Assembly: GCA_948567375.1 (NCBI GenBank)
Contig: OX419758.1
Span: 25,053,001-25,117,000, forward strand
Reading direction: 5' to 3'
DNA length: 64,000 nt
Origin: Lunularia cruciata
Lineage: Eukaryota; Streptophyta; Marchantiopsida; Lunulariales; Lunulariaceae
Part shown: positions 1-11,100 of the stretch, one piece after another
Numbering within the stretch: the stretch's first letter is position 1
Layout: every line of letters begins with the position of its first letter
Position numbers and translations under genes: made by a program
Notes under the pieces: generated by a model
What the model was told of the DNA's origin: nothing
What the model saw: the letters and a program-made list of their open reading frames with translations, nothing else
Databases searched by the model: none

Positions 1-765
1 TCTCATTCTCAAGGCTTCCCTTCAAAGTCTCTTCCTAAACCCTTACTCATGTCCTGTTGTCAGCCATCAGCAAGATCTCTTCTCTCAAAACACGTACTGC
101 CCTGTAACTGGTTCATCCTTCCTTTTTTATTCCTCTCCCTCTTTCCAATCCTCTTCTCTAAGCTCTTCTTTCAAAAAAATCCTCCCTCTCTTTTGTCCTT
201 CCAAAAGAGGAGACTATCTTGAATATTTCTCACCTTGTCTCCAGCTCTTTTTGCGGAAATTTTTCTATCCCTTCAACTCCTGAACAATCTTGCCCTTTCC
301 TTCTAGAAACCTTCCTTCTCTCCTTCCAAGGCCTACTTGCAAGAAATTATTCCCCTAACTCTGCCTTCCTCTTCTCTCCAAGCCACACTCCTCCTTTCTC
401 TTCTTCAAGGCACTCCCTCAAAGCTAAAAGGGGGTCTTTTGCTTTGCCACTAATGAAATATACTCCTAAGGCCCAGTAGCACAAACAAAGTCCCAAACTT
501 GTGTAACATAGATTTAAGCTCTGAGTTTGTATAACACAAAGAAACTTCAGGCTCAAGCAATATTAAACAAACTCTTGAGCTTATAGCAACATAAAACTAC
601 TTCTAGCCTTTACAACAATATAGAAAATATTTTTATGACAACGTAGCATAAAACGACTCCCAAGACACATTGACATAAGAAATCCAAGTTCCTTGCAACA
701 ATAAGAAGAGGAAAAAACAACTTTCATACCAAATGGCATCAAGAGTACACATGGGCTATTTTCAT
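1..765 (-). repeat. Inverted copy of GA-rich dispersed repeat F
   Basis: The reverse complement of this CT-rich stretch follows the order and wording of the repeat at about 41800-42150: a GGAAAATAGCCC-like start, then a GTTGCAAGGAAC block, then a TTATGCTAC block, then GA-rich sequence. The short ORFs here on either strand are low-complexity (Leu/Ser/Phe-rich or Glu/Lys-rich) and do not look like real proteins. The right edge abuts an inverted family A fragment. I see no gene in this stretch. Confidence 0.5.
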
Positions 766-799
766 GACGACACCGTGATGAAAGAAAGAGACTTCAAAT

Positions 800-1452
800 T
801 AGGTTGTAGTGATAGAGTATCAGGGATGACATGGAACCCACCTGGTTTGTACTCAAGTTTGATGTCAAACAATTGGAGTTGCTCTTCCCATTGGTGATGT
901 CAACTTGTCATGTATTCCAAGTGTAAGGTCTGCAACAATGGTTTGTGATCAATTTGCATGATAGCTTGTCTCCTCAAGAGATAATATCTCCTACCTTGGT
1001 GGCATATACCATTGCAAGTTGTTCCTGATCTCAAGCAAAGTAATTTTTTTAGCCTTATTTGATTGGCAAGACAAAAAGGCAATGGGATGTAGTCCATCTA
1101 GGAACTCTTATTGCAACACGGCTCCAATTGCAAAGTTAGAAGCATCAAAATCAACTACACAAGGTAGTTGAGGATCATATGGTTGAAGAATGGGTCTTGA
1201 AGACACCATATGTTTCAACTCCTAGAATGCTTCTTTGTGCTTGGTGGTCTACTAGAAGCTCGAGTTCTTCCCTAAGAGGTCAGTTAATGGTGTAGCCACA
1301 TGAGCATAATAGTGGATAAACCATTGGTAAAAATTGGCCAATCCATTAAATGACTGTACTTTTATAGCATCCTTGGGAGTAGGCCAATCAGTAATGGCTT
1401 TGATTTTCTCCTCTTCCATCTTGATCCCCTCCAATGAGACCTTGTGATCCAA
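800..1452 (-). pseudogene. Gypsy RT thumb and RNase H (family A), broken
   Basis: The ORF at 1452-1252 holds the thumb/connection segment (for example AITDWPTPKD and GLANFYQWFI), typical of gypsy RT C-termini. Beyond it, 1250-900 in several frames encodes the RNase H region: a DFDASNFAIGA-like block is recognisable by comparison with the plus-strand copy at 4050-4391, followed by IDHKPLLQTLHLEYM. Stops and frame changes are frequent, so this is decayed coding sequence continuing the RT pseudogene upstream. Confidence 0.7.
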
Positions 1453-1467
1453 GAAGGTAACTTCCTT

Positions 1468-2191
1468 CTACCAAAAGGCATACTTTGACTTCTTGCAGTA
1501 AAATTTCCAATGTCGTAGTTGTCTTAGGACTTCTTGCATACAATTCACGTGTTTTGCCTCTGTCTTGCTATAGATTAAGATATCATCTAAGAACACTATC
1601 ACGATTGGTCCAATAGTCCATCCAACCCTATGTATTTGATCCATGAAGAGTAGGAGCATTAGTGAGCCTAGAAGGTAGAACTCTCTACTCAAAATGCCCA
1701 TACCTTGTGCAAAAGGCAATCGTTTTCATATCTTCTCTATCAATGCGGATTTGCCAATAGCCAATGCAAAGATCAAACTTGGAAAAGTATTGTGCTCCAC
1801 TCAATTGATCAAGCAAGTCATCAATCTGAGGCAAGGGATATGCATTTCTCACAATTTGCTTATTGAGCCCACGGTAATCAATACAAAAATAAAGTCCTCC
1901 ATCCTTCTTTAGAAGTAATAATAGTATTGGTGCTCCCCAAGGAGAAGTACTATGTTGTATGAAGTCCTTCTCCAACAACTCCGTAAGTGTTATTTGGAAC
2001 TCCTCCAACTCCTTTGGTGAGAGCCTATAGAGTGGTCTAGTCATTGGAGTACTCCTTGGCAATAACTCAATCTTGAAGAGCATACCACAATTAGAGGGTA
2101 ATCCCTTTGGTGAATCATTCAGAAACAAGTCTACAAACCTTTGAACTATTTGATCAAACATTGCTTGATGAGGCTCTTGACCCTCCTCCAA
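1468..2191 (-). pseudogene. Gypsy reverse transcriptase (family A), broken
   Basis: Two overlapping minus-strand ORFs in different frames (2191-1685 and 1719-1468) together cover an RT domain. Visible motifs are the substrate-grip segment [10 protein letters not shown], the [13 protein letters not shown] block, a [11 protein letters not shown] block and the catalytic FLDDILIYSKT (the xxDD box). The frame break falls near 1690, where the fingers/palm ORF gives way to the DD-box ORF. The wording matches the chromovirus branch of Ty3/gypsy. The enzyme would copy element RNA into cDNA; this copy cannot make an intact protein. Confidence 0.8.
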
Positions 2192-2199
2192 TTGTCCTT

Positions 2200-2910
2200 A
2201 TGTAATCAACTTGATCTACACTGCAAAAACACACTTATGTTCCTCCAAAGCTTGCTCTAATTTTCACCAATTTGGACATCGCATTGTTAAATGTCCACTC
2301 AAGAATGGGCGACCTTGACAAGTTGCCCAGATGTAGTTTGCAGAGCAGAATGATCAAGGAAACAAGGAATCCTAGTAGGAGATTTTGAGCCGCATATTGG
2401 GATCTTGATTAGTTCCAATGGGATTGAAGGCTCAACTTATGCAAGTTTGCTTCACTTGCAAGGTACGATATCTAATTGGGGTTGTAGGATTTTGGTTGAT
2501 TCTGAAATTTTGGAGAATTGCATGTCTATGCAAGTAGCATAGGAACTGGGTATTCCTATCAAGCCAGTAATTGGAAGTAGATTGATGATGGCGGATGGTA
2601 GAAATTCCGTGCATTTTGTACCTCACATCCTGTTACCTTCAAGATTGGGAAGGAGTATTTGGAGTGTATGAGGTTTGTAGTGATACCTCTACATTATGAT
2701 ATCATTCTAGGTCAACCTTGGCTTGAACATCATAAGGTTCAATTTGATTGGACCCGACGACAAATTCAAGTACAACACCAAGGTAGAAATTTCCAATTAG
2801 GTTGTCTGGTACCTCTGAGTAAGACATCTGAGAATAGTCAGTCCCAAGATGGGAAGTTTGTTGAGAAGGTAGCCACAGAGAAAGCTTTGAAGAGAGATGA
2901 GTCCTAAGAT
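2200..2910 (+). pseudogene. Family A gag end (degenerate CCHC knuckle) and aspartic protease
   Basis: On the plus strand near 2250-2292 one frame reads a retroviral-type zinc knuckle with spacing CX2CX4HX4C, the second Cys replaced by Phe. Protease sequence follows: an ILVDSE block near 2484 (a decayed D-S/T-G active site), then the flap/C-terminal segment DIILGQPWLEHHKVQFDW within the ORF 2659-2907. This is the usual gag-to-protease order of a gypsy polyprotein. The span 2890-3048 that follows holds imprecise repeats of a GAGAAAGCTTTGAAGAGAGA unit. Confidence 0.65.
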
Positions 2911-3048
2911 GGGAAGTTTGCCAAGAAGGCAACCATGGAGAAGCTTTGAAGAGAGATGAGTCCGTAGATGGGAAGTTTGTTAGTGAAGCAACCATAGAGT
3001 AAGCTTTGGAAGAAGATAAGTCTGTATTCGTGATGAAGATCAAGCCTA

Positions 3049-3900
3049 TTGCACAAGGACAAACTGAGGAGTGCTAAAAGCCTCATCAAGCAATGGTTGA
3101 TCAGATACTTCAGGAGTTTGCGGATATGTTTCTGGATGATCTGCCAAAGGGATTACACTTTGATCGTGATATGCCCCTTCAAGATCAAGTTATTGCCAAG
3201 GAGTACTCTAGTGAGTAGACCAATCTATCGGCTCTCACCAAAGGAGTTGGAAGAGTTGCGAACAATACTTATGGAGTTATTAGAGAAGGATTTCATAGGA
3301 CATAGTACCTCTTCTTGGGGAGCACCAATACTATTTGTTATGAAGAAGGATGGAGGACTTTGTTTTTGTATTGATTACCGTAGGCTCAAGAAGCAAACAA
3401 TGAAGAATGCATATCCCTTGCCTTGGATTGATAACTTTCTTGCTTGATTGACTGAGTGAAGCACAATACTTTTCCAGGTTGGATCCTCATAGTGGCTATT
3501 GGCAAATCCCTATTGATAGGGAGGATGTGCAAAAGATTGCCTTTCACACAAGGTATGGGCATTTTGAGTGGAGAGTTCTACCTTTTAGGCCCACTAATGC
3601 TCCAACAATCTTCATAGATCAAATGCATTGGGTGTTGGATGGACTATTTGATCCGTATGTTGTGGTATTCTTGGATGATAGCTATACATGTCTATAGCAA
3701 GACAAAAGGTAGAATACATGAATCATGTGCGAGAAGTCCTCAGACGACTACAACAATGGAAATTTTATTGCAAGAAATCAAAGTGTGCCTTTTGGTAGAA
3801 GGAGCCCACCTTCTTGGGTCACAAGATCTTATCAAAAGGGATCAAGATGGAAAAGGAGAAAATCAAGGCCATAATTGATTTGCCTACTCCAAAGGATCCT
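3049..3900 (+). pseudogene. Gypsy reverse transcriptase (family A, plus copy), broken
   Basis: Three ORFs in successive frames (3049-3447, 3479-3697, 3639-3878) cover an RT domain: [20 protein letters not shown], then [19 protein letters not shown], then DPHSGYWQIPIDREDVQK and RYGHFEWRVLPF, and finally VVFLDD at the catalytic site. At least two frameshifts (near 3450 and 3690) and further stops disrupt it. It is a sister copy of the inverted RT at 1468-2191 and lies between the family A protease and RNase H. Confidence 0.8.
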
Positions 3901-4480
3901 ATAGAAGTACGGGCATGTAATAGATTGGCCAATTTTTTTATCAACAGTTCATCCATTATTATGCTCATATAGCTACATCATTGATTGACCTCTTGGGAAA
4001 GAACTTGAGCTTCCAGTGGACCATCAAGCATGAAGAAGCATTCTAAAAGTTGAAACATATGGTGTCTTCAAGACCCATCCTTCAACCATATGATACTCAA
4101 CTACCTTATGTGGTTGATTTTGATGCTTTTAACTTTGCAATTGGAGCAATGTTGCAACAAGAATTCCCAGATGGACTACATCCCATTGCCTTTGTGTCTC
4201 ACCAACTAAATATAGCTGAAAGAAATTACTCTACTCAAGATCAGGAACAACTTGCAATGATATATGCCACTAAGGTATGGAGGCATTATCTCTTAGAGAA
4301 CCAAGTGATCATGCAAACAAATCACACACTATTATTGCAGACCTTACACTTGGAACACATGAGGAGTCAACATCATCGATGGGAGGAGTAACTCCAATTT
4401 TTTGACATCATACTTGAGTACAAACCAGGTCCGTTCCATGTCATCCTTGATGTGCTATCACGAAAATGTGATTTGAAGAA
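3900..4480 (+). pseudogene. Gypsy RNase H (family A, plus copy)
   Basis: The ORF 4050-4391 (113 codons) carries the RNase H of a gypsy element: VVDFDAFNFAIGAMLQQ (first catalytic Asp region), HPIAFVSHQLN, AERNYSTQDQEQLAMI and the C-terminal LLLQTLHLEHM. It is followed by a connecting segment LEYKPGPFHVILDVLSRK reached after a stop at 4388. The upstream part (3900-4050) is the RT thumb in broken frame. RNase H would degrade the RNA of the RNA/DNA hybrid during reverse transcription. Confidence 0.75.
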
Positions 4481-4489
4481 AGCAGCTAC

Positions 4490-5529
4490 AACGGCACCAA
4501 TTGACTTCAAGGTCCAAAACAAGTTTCTCTCACCTCTACAACAAGATCCCTTCTTCCAAATGGTACATGGTCATCTTACAACATGCAATAAGAATTAAAA
4601 CACCTTCTCCTTCAAGGAAGGTCTTCTATTCCATGAGGACTTGTAACACCCATTTGTGCATGTGTGTGGTATTGTGATATTTAGCTTGGTATTACAAGTA
4701 CTTAAGAGATATTATTTATATAGAGATAAAGGATGGTTCTATATTAGTCATGGTTAGCTGAAGTTATTCATAGCTAAGATAGAGGGGACCTTACTTTAGA
4801 GGAAGTAGAAAAGATGAGCACCACTATTTTGGATTTTAGTGTGTTGACTTGGTATTATTCCTATGTGTTTGGCTTTGAGGAAAGAGTTGAGAACTCTTGG
4901 GCCTGCAAGCCTTTTTGTTTTGGATTCTTCTTTAGTCCAAGGATAGCCCATGTGAAGGAATCCTTGACTTAGTGGTTGGGTCAAGATAAGACCACATGCT
5001 TAGGGGAATATGCCCATGTGAATGGATATTCCTTTCTACTTTTTGACTTTACTTGACTTTTAGTCTAGTAACTTGAGTTACTACGGTAATTAGTAACTTT
5101 GGTACGTAACTATTTCACAAGTATATAAACAAGGGGTGAGGAGGTACTCATCATCCTTTCATTTGGCAACTATCTCTCTCTCATTGAGTTCTCTAGTGAG
5201 CAATGTCTTGAGTCTTGGAGTGTTAGCCTTGGAGGAGTATGATGGAGTTGGGATTCCTTGCCTTCTTAGTCCATGGTGCGCTACCATAATAGCCATCAGA
5301 GGTTCATCTTGAGTGAGAGATAGGCCGGCTCACAGACCGGATCTATATTCCAGCCAAAGGTGAACTCCAACTTGTGCGCCTTCAAGAAGCCCATGATTTA
5401 CCAATAGCTGGTCACATGGGTGTGGACAAGACCTTGGGTACCCTCCACCACCGGTGGTGGTGGCCCAACATGACACAAGATGTTTGAGAGTTTGTCCAAT
5501 CATGTGAGAACTACCAACATAACAAGGTC
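4490..5529 (+). pseudogene. Family A integrase N-terminus, split by a solo LTR
   Basis: The integrase leader reads to FKEGLLFHED near 4640, is interrupted by a 693-bp family B LTR, and resumes at 5335 with LQLVRLQEAHDLPIAGHMGV and RWWWPNM. This is the zinc-binding H2C2 region that precedes the catalytic core. The sequence then stops at 5529 against a second B LTR. Comparison with the nested family A copy at 29232-29520 shows both joins fall in otherwise continuous integrase sequence. The continuation of this reading frame lies at 34720, some 29 kb away. Confidence 0.8.
4642..5334 (+). mobile_element. Solo LTR of family B inserted in family A integrase
   Basis: The 693-bp unit starts TGTAACACCC and ends GGCTCACA. 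It interrupts the family A integrase between sequences that are adjacent in the copy at 29300. No family B internal sequence adjoins it, so it is a solo LTR. The flanks GACT (left) and GACC (right) may be a diverged target-site duplication. A TATA-like TATATAA lies at about 5122-5128. Other copies occur at 5530, 20410, 20930, 24738, 34032 and 62954. Confidence 0.85.
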
Positions 5530-6222
5530 TGTGAGCCAGCCTATCTCTCACTTAGGATGAACCTCTGATTGCTATTATGGTAGCGCACCATGGACTAAGA
5601 AGGCAAGGAACCCCAACTCGATCATACTCCTCCAAGGCTAACACTTCAAGACTCAAGACATTGCTCAATAGAGAACTCAATGAGAAAGAGAGATAGTTGC
5701 AAATGAAAGGATGATGAGTACTTCCTCATCCCTTGTTTATTTACTTGTGAAATAATTACACACCAAAGTTACTAATTACCATAGTCACTCAAGTTACTAG
5801 ACTAAAAGTCAAGTAAAAACAAAAACTAGAAAGGAATCTTCAGTCACATGGGCATATTCCACTAGCATGTGCTCTTATCTTGATCCAACTACTAAATTAA
5901 GGATTCCTTTACATGAGCTATCCTTGGACTATAGAAGAATCCAAAACAAAAAGACTTGCAGGCCCAAGAGTTCTCAACTCTTTCCTCAAAGCCAAACACC
6001 TAAGAATAATACCAAGGTAGCACACTAGAATCCAAAAATAGTTGTGCTCATCTTTTCCACTTCCTCTAAGTAAGGTCCCATCTATCTTACCTATGACTAA
6101 CTCTAGTTAATCATGACTAATATAGAACCATCCTTTATCTCTATGTAAATAATATCTCTCAAGTACTTGTAATACTAAGCTAAATATCACAATACAACAC
6201 ACATGCACAAATAGGTGTTACA
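5530..6222 (-). mobile_element. 3' LTR of family B element (minus strand)
   Basis: This 693-bp unit is the reverse complement of the LTR at 4642-5334 and has the same length. On the minus strand the family B internal region (6223 onward) reads into it through CTTAGTCTGAGGATAAA, a short purine-rich stretch in the polypurine-tract position. The left flank at 5529 is family A integrase. Together with the solo LTR at 4642 it forms a long inverted repeat around 195 bp of integrase sequence. Confidence 0.85.
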
Positions 6223-7658
6223 TTTATCCTCAGACTAAGTTTTCACTTTGTTCTCAAAGTGAAGGTCTCTCTACCTTCAATGATACATTTTCAATTTATC
6301 ATGGTAAATCTTATCAAAGTGTCTTCCTCCCAACTCCTTGAGATCGTAGGTGTAATTGCCCCACACCTTCTGTACTATGAAAGGTCCAAAGTACTTAGAC
6401 AAAAACTTCTTTTTCACTCTCTTGAATCAAATGGAGTCAAAAAACATTACCCAATCACCTTCTTTGAAAGGCTCCACCTTCTTCTTGCCTTGCCTCTTGT
6501 CATAGCTCTCCTTTTGTTTCCTTTGGGCTTGCTCCACTCGAACTATAGCAACTGCTCTTGCCTCTTCCAACTCCATGAGTTGTTCCTTCCTTGACTTCCC
6601 TTCATCACCTCCTTGTGCTTTCTTCAATCTCCTATGAATGCTTTGGAAGGTAGGAAGATCAAAGTGAATAGGTAAGGTAGACTCAATACCATATACAAAT
6701 TGAAATGGAGAATATCCAATGGAGGTCTTCATGGTTGTCCTATACTCCCACAAAACCGCATGAATCATCTTGTCCCAATGATGTTTGGCCCCCTCCACTT
6801 TTGCATCTTTGGCCAACATCATGCACAAGGTCTGATTGGTTCTCTCTCCAAGCCATTGGAATTTGGTTTATAGGATGTAGTTACTCTATGTGTGATAGAG
6901 AAATGTCGTAGCATGGCTGTAGTAATGCTTCCTGTAAACTCCTCCTCCTCTATCAAAAACCAACTCCAAAGGGCATCCAAACCTAGTGATAATGGGTTCA
7001 TAAAGAAATCTTCCAACTTCATCTTCATTCTTGTCCCTTAATGGTCTAGCCTCAACCCACTTGGTAAGATAATTAGTAACTACCACAATATACCGATTGT
7101 TCCTTGGGTTTCTATTGAGAGAATCTACAAAATCAATTCCCCACTTCTCAAAAGATCCTAGCAATGGAAACAATCTAAGTGGTGGAGTGGATGTTTACTT
7201 CCTAGCAAAAGCTTGACAAACATGACAAGTTTTGCAATAATCAAGAAAATCATTGAAAATCCCTCTCCAATGGTAACCTACATCTAGAATCTTGAAAGCA
7301 GTCACCTTTCCTGCAAAGTGTTCTCCACACACTAAACCTTCATGAAACTCCTTCGTAAGTAGGATAGACTCTACCTTACCCACTGCTCTTGAAAGTAGAC
7401 CATCTACTCCTTGGTGAAAAATAATATCCTCCACCATTGTGTAAGGTCTAGATCTTGCTTCAAGGGCCTTCCTCTCCCTAGCATGCATCCCTTCTGGATA
7501 GTTACCTCTTATCACACAATCCACAATCTCCTTGTACTCCATTGGAACCTCTTGAGTGACTGAGATTGTCATGAGCTCCTTGACAAGAGTATCATCCACC
7601 TTGGTAGTCTCTCTTCAACATAAGGCTTGTTGGATATGTACTTCAGAGCCTTGTGATT
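6223..7658 (-). pseudogene. Family B integrase and 3' coding end, first partial copy
   Basis: On the minus strand, ORFs 7599-7195, 7173-6886, 7028-6819 and 6828-6427 give the zinc-binding domain (CKTCHVCQAFARK), the core start KWGIDFVDSLNR, the second-Asp region ending LVFDRGG, the SYKPNSNGL segment and the C-terminal SIGYSPFQFVYGIESTLP. Several frameshifts (near 7180, 6920 and 6830) break it. The copy ends at 7658 in the RNase H coding region, where D-family LTR sequence begins. It duplicates content present again at 8755-10000, so it comes from a different family B copy. Confidence 0.8.
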
Positions 7659-8744
7659 TGTGACCACTTGGCAAATATCACTTTTGCGGTAATCGGGTAA
7701 GTAAAGTTTGTTCCCGCAGAGAAACTATGCAGAAGTAAACAAACAAGATATAGTATGCTTGATTTGGACTTGTGAACATTGAGATATAGCCCCTGCAAGA
7801 ATCTCGACTTGTAACTTCCATTCCTCCTTTGGGTCTACCCTCTTTCAATCCTGGCTGAGTCTATCTTCATTTGACACAAAGTTGACTTCTTTGGGCTTGA
7901 TCAAAATACAAATTTCCTCTCATTTCTTCTCCATTTGGTTTCAATTTGGTTTCAGCAAGGCACTTCTTCTTCAAAACTTGTCCAAAATGAAAAATGTGGG
8001 TACCACATAATGTCCCCAGCAGCGGTGCCAAAAATCATGTGACCACCCGACAAATATCACTTTTGCGGTAATCGGGTAAGTAAAGTTTGTTCCCGCAGAG
8101 ATACTGAGCAGAAATGTCCAAATACGAAGTCAAAAGTCACAATTGTAGTTCTTCTTGGTTTCTTCTTTAATCTCTCAGGTAGACACTACACCCAGAAGAG
8201 AGTAACAAGCTCACCATCTTGACAACTTGTCATGAATATACACACACATAATCACAACATAGCAAATTCTGTCCAAACAACTCTTGATTGTGATGATTCA
8301 GATTCTCCCAAAGATGGCACTTCACTGCAAAGCACAATTTTGCCTCAGAATTGTGTTCCATCCCTCCACTGAAGGCACAACTTCCTTGATTGAAATTGCT
8401 TCACATCAATTTTGTGCTGCACTCACAATGGCAGAATACTACCAACACTACAATTCCTCTCAGATCTATCAAGGCATTGCTCCGATCCACTTCACTCAGG
8501 ATCAAACACATAGAATGAAGATCAAGGCTGCAGATTCTAACATCCACAGACACACTTACTTGCTCTTCGGAATTCTCCACACACTCACAACTACAAACAC
8601 AAAATTGACAATTGGAATTAAGCTTAAGCGACGAGCACTAAGAACAACACTTCGCTTTATCTATCTTCAGAAATATGAATATTGAACAACATAGTACTAC
8701 GAATGCTTCCCTTAAATACTGAAGCAAACGGTAGTTCTTCCTAC
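7659..8744 (-). mobile_element. Internal-less family D derivative: two LTR pieces around a primer-binding site
   Basis: Two D-LTR ends lie in the same orientation: 7659-8007 (starts TGTGACCAC, ends GGGTACCACA, about 350 bp and internally deleted) and 8038-8744 (the first ~700 bp of the LTR as written on the plus strand). Only about 30 bp separates them (8008-8037). Read on the minus strand, this spacer begins a few bases after the LTR end with TGGCACCGCTGCTGGGGAC, a primer-binding-site-like sequence close to those of many plant gypsy elements. No coding region remains. The plus-strand ORF at 8284-8685 is antisense to LTR sequence and is probably not a gene. Confidence 0.7.
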
Positions 8745-8754
8745 CTATGCATTG

Positions 8755-10139
8755 CTTCCTAACATCTTTTTCCTTTGGGCTTGCTCCACTCGAACCATAG
8801 CAACTGCTCTTGCCTCTTCCAACTCCATGAGTTGATCCTTCCTTGACTTCTCTTCATCACTTCCTTGTGCTTTCTTCAATCTCTTATGAATGCTTTGGAA
8901 GGTAGGGAGATCAAAGTGAATAGGTAAGGTAGACTCAATACCATACACCAATTGAAATGGAGAATATCCGGTGGAAGTCTTCATGGTTGTCCTATACTCC
9001 CACAAAACTGCATGAATCCTCTTGTCCCAATGATGTTTGGCCCCCTCCATTTCTGCATTTTTGGCCAACATCATGCACAAGGTCTGATTGGTTCTCTCTA
9101 CCAAGCCATTGGAATTTGGCTTATAAGATGTAGTTATTCTTTGTGTGATAGAGAAATGTTGTAGCATGGCTGTAGTAATGCTTCTTGTAAACTCTCCTCC
9201 TCTATCATGAACCAACTCCAAAGGGCATCCAAACCTAGTGATAATGCGTTCATAAAGAAATCTACCCACTTCATCTACATTCTTGTCCGTCAATAGTCTA
9301 GCCTCAACCCACTTGTTAAGGTAATCAGTAACTACTACAATGTACCAATTGTTCCTTGGGGTTCTATTGAGAGTACCTACCAAATCTATTCCCCACTTCT
9401 CAAAAGGTCCTAGCAATGGAATTGATCTAAGTGGTGGAGTGGATGTAGACTTTCTAACAAAAGCTTGACAAACATGACAAGTTTTGCAATAATCAAGACA
9501 ATCCTTGAAAATCCCTCTCCAATGGTAACCTGCATCTAGAATCTTGAAAGCAGTCACCTTTCCTGCAAAGTGTCCTCCACATACTAAACCTTCATGAAAC
9601 TCCTTTATGAGTAGGATAGACTCTTCCTTACCCATTGCTCTTCAAAGTAGACCATCTGCTCCTTGGTGAAAAAGAATATCCTCTACCATTGTGTAAGGTC
9701 TAGATCTTGCTGCAAGGGCCTTCCTCTCCCTAGCATGCATCCCTTCTGGATAGTTACCTTTTGTCACAAAATCCACAATCTTCTTATACTCCATTGGAAC
9801 CTCTTGAGTGATTGAGATTGTCATGAGCTCCTCATCCGGGAAGGAATCATCCACTGGCTCATCTCCATCATGATCATAGGCTCTAGATAACAAATCAGCA
9901 TTTGCATGTTTCTTTCCTGGCCTATCCTCAATGGTGTAATCATACTCAGACAAGAGTATCATCCACCTTGCTAGTCTCCCTTCAACATTAGGCTTGTTGA
10001 AGATGTACTTCAAAGCCTTGTGATCCATGACAATGGTGGCTTTCCCTCCAATCAAGTAGTGTCTAAACTTCTTGAGACCAAAGATCACTACCAACCCTTC
10101 TCTCTCTATGACAGAGTAATTCTTCTCTGTTGAAACCAT
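8755..10139 (-). pseudogene. Family B RNase H end and integrase, second copy
   Basis: Two long minus-strand ORFs cover this region. 10139-9642 (165 aa) holds the RNase H C-terminal half: NYSVIEREGLVVIFGLKKFR, MDHKALKYIF, and the linker through PGKKHANADLLSRAY. 9635-8745 (296 aa) holds the integrase: zinc-binding residues ending CKTCHVCQAF, core KWGIDLVGTLNR with VVVTDY, LVHDRGGEFT (second Asp), SYKPNSNGLVERTNQ (catalytic Glu) and GYSPFQLVYGIESTLP. A single stop/frameshift near 9640 separates them. All three D,D-35-E residues are present, making this the best preserved integrase in the window. Its 3' end is cut at 8755 by the D derivative. Confidence 0.85.
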
Positions 10140-11100
10140 CTGCCTACTAGCATAAGCTATTCTATGATCATGCCCATCTTGGTCTAATTGACTAAGAGTG
10201 CATCCTATAGTTATATTAGAAGCACCTGTGTAGAGGATGAAAGGCTTACTCCAATCAGGTTAAGCAAGAATTGGAGCTACAACAAGGGATTGCTTGAGCT
10301 CCTCAAAAGCTTTGAGAGCCTCCTTGTCCTCCAAAATCATCATGTAATCTACACCCTTCTTCATGTAGATGGTCAATGCATAAGCCTTGTTGGAAAATGA
10401 GAAAATGAACTTCCTATAGTATCCAACCATCCTCAAGAATTGGCGTAACTTTGGCAAGCTTGAAGGGAATGGAAGGTCTGAGATTTTCCTCACCTTCTCT
10501 GAATCAACTGCTATTCCATCCTTGGAGATGATGTGCCCCAACAGGAGACCTTCTTCACATCCAAAAATGCACTTCTTTGGGTTGAGTGATGCATTTGCCT
10601 CATCCAAGCATTGTAAGACTTTGATTAGGTGCTCAAAGTGCTCCTCCTTGCTCCCATAGACACAAAGTCATCAATGAAGTCTCTCACAAATTTCCCAATG
10701 AAAGGTTCAAATACCTTGTTCATGAACCGTTGGAATGTGGTTGGAGTATTGCAAAGCCCAAAAGGCATGACCTTGATAGCGTAAGTTCCCCAAGGTGTGG
10801 TGAATGTGGTGAGTTGTTGATGCTCTGGTGCAATCTTGATTTGGTTGTATCCACTATAACCATCTCCAAAACTGTACCTCTCATGATCTGCAACCTCCTC
10901 CAAGATCTCATCAATGAATGGCAATGGGTAGTAGTCCTTCTTGGTAACAGCATTGAGCTTCTTGTTATCCACACATACCCGAAGCTTGCCATTCTTTTTC
11001 TTTGCAATGACAATTGGAGACACCCATTCTGAATTCTCCACCTTAAAGATAAATCCAGCCTACTTGAGCTTATCAATCTCCTCGTTCACAATCAAAGATA
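10140..11100 (-). pseudogene. Family B reverse transcriptase
   Basis: ORFs 11041-10625 and 10607-10260 (minus) encode the RT: SPIVIAKKKNGKLRVCVD, YYPLPFIDEILEEVA, the GDGYSGYNQIKIAPE block, MPFGLCNTPTTFQRFM, and the DD box as FIDDF. A one-base loss at the DD box, judged against the second B element at 27600, shifts the frame near 10645. The thumb follows with ILKDKEAL-type sequence and FEELKQSLVVAPIL. The DGYSGYNQI wording resembles Athila/Tat-type gypsy RT rather than the chromovirus RT of family A (inference from recalled family features). Confidence 0.8.

Larger units (their letters stand above)
770..2195 (-). mobile_element. Family A chromovirus fragment, inverted (RT to RNase H)
   Basis: This minus-strand fragment of a Ty3/gypsy pol gene runs from the RT N-terminus (about 2190) through RNase H to the start of the integrase leader (about 800). 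It closely parallels the plus-strand copy at about 3080-4480. No LTR, protease or integrase core is present on this piece. It sits head to head with the plus-strand family A element starting near 2200, so the two form an inverted pair. Both are degenerate. Confidence 0.8.

Noticed and set aside
8284-8685. A 133-codon plus-strand ORF as a gene
   Set aside because: It lies in D-LTR sequence that is repeated at 14546 and 43241, where the frame is not kept.
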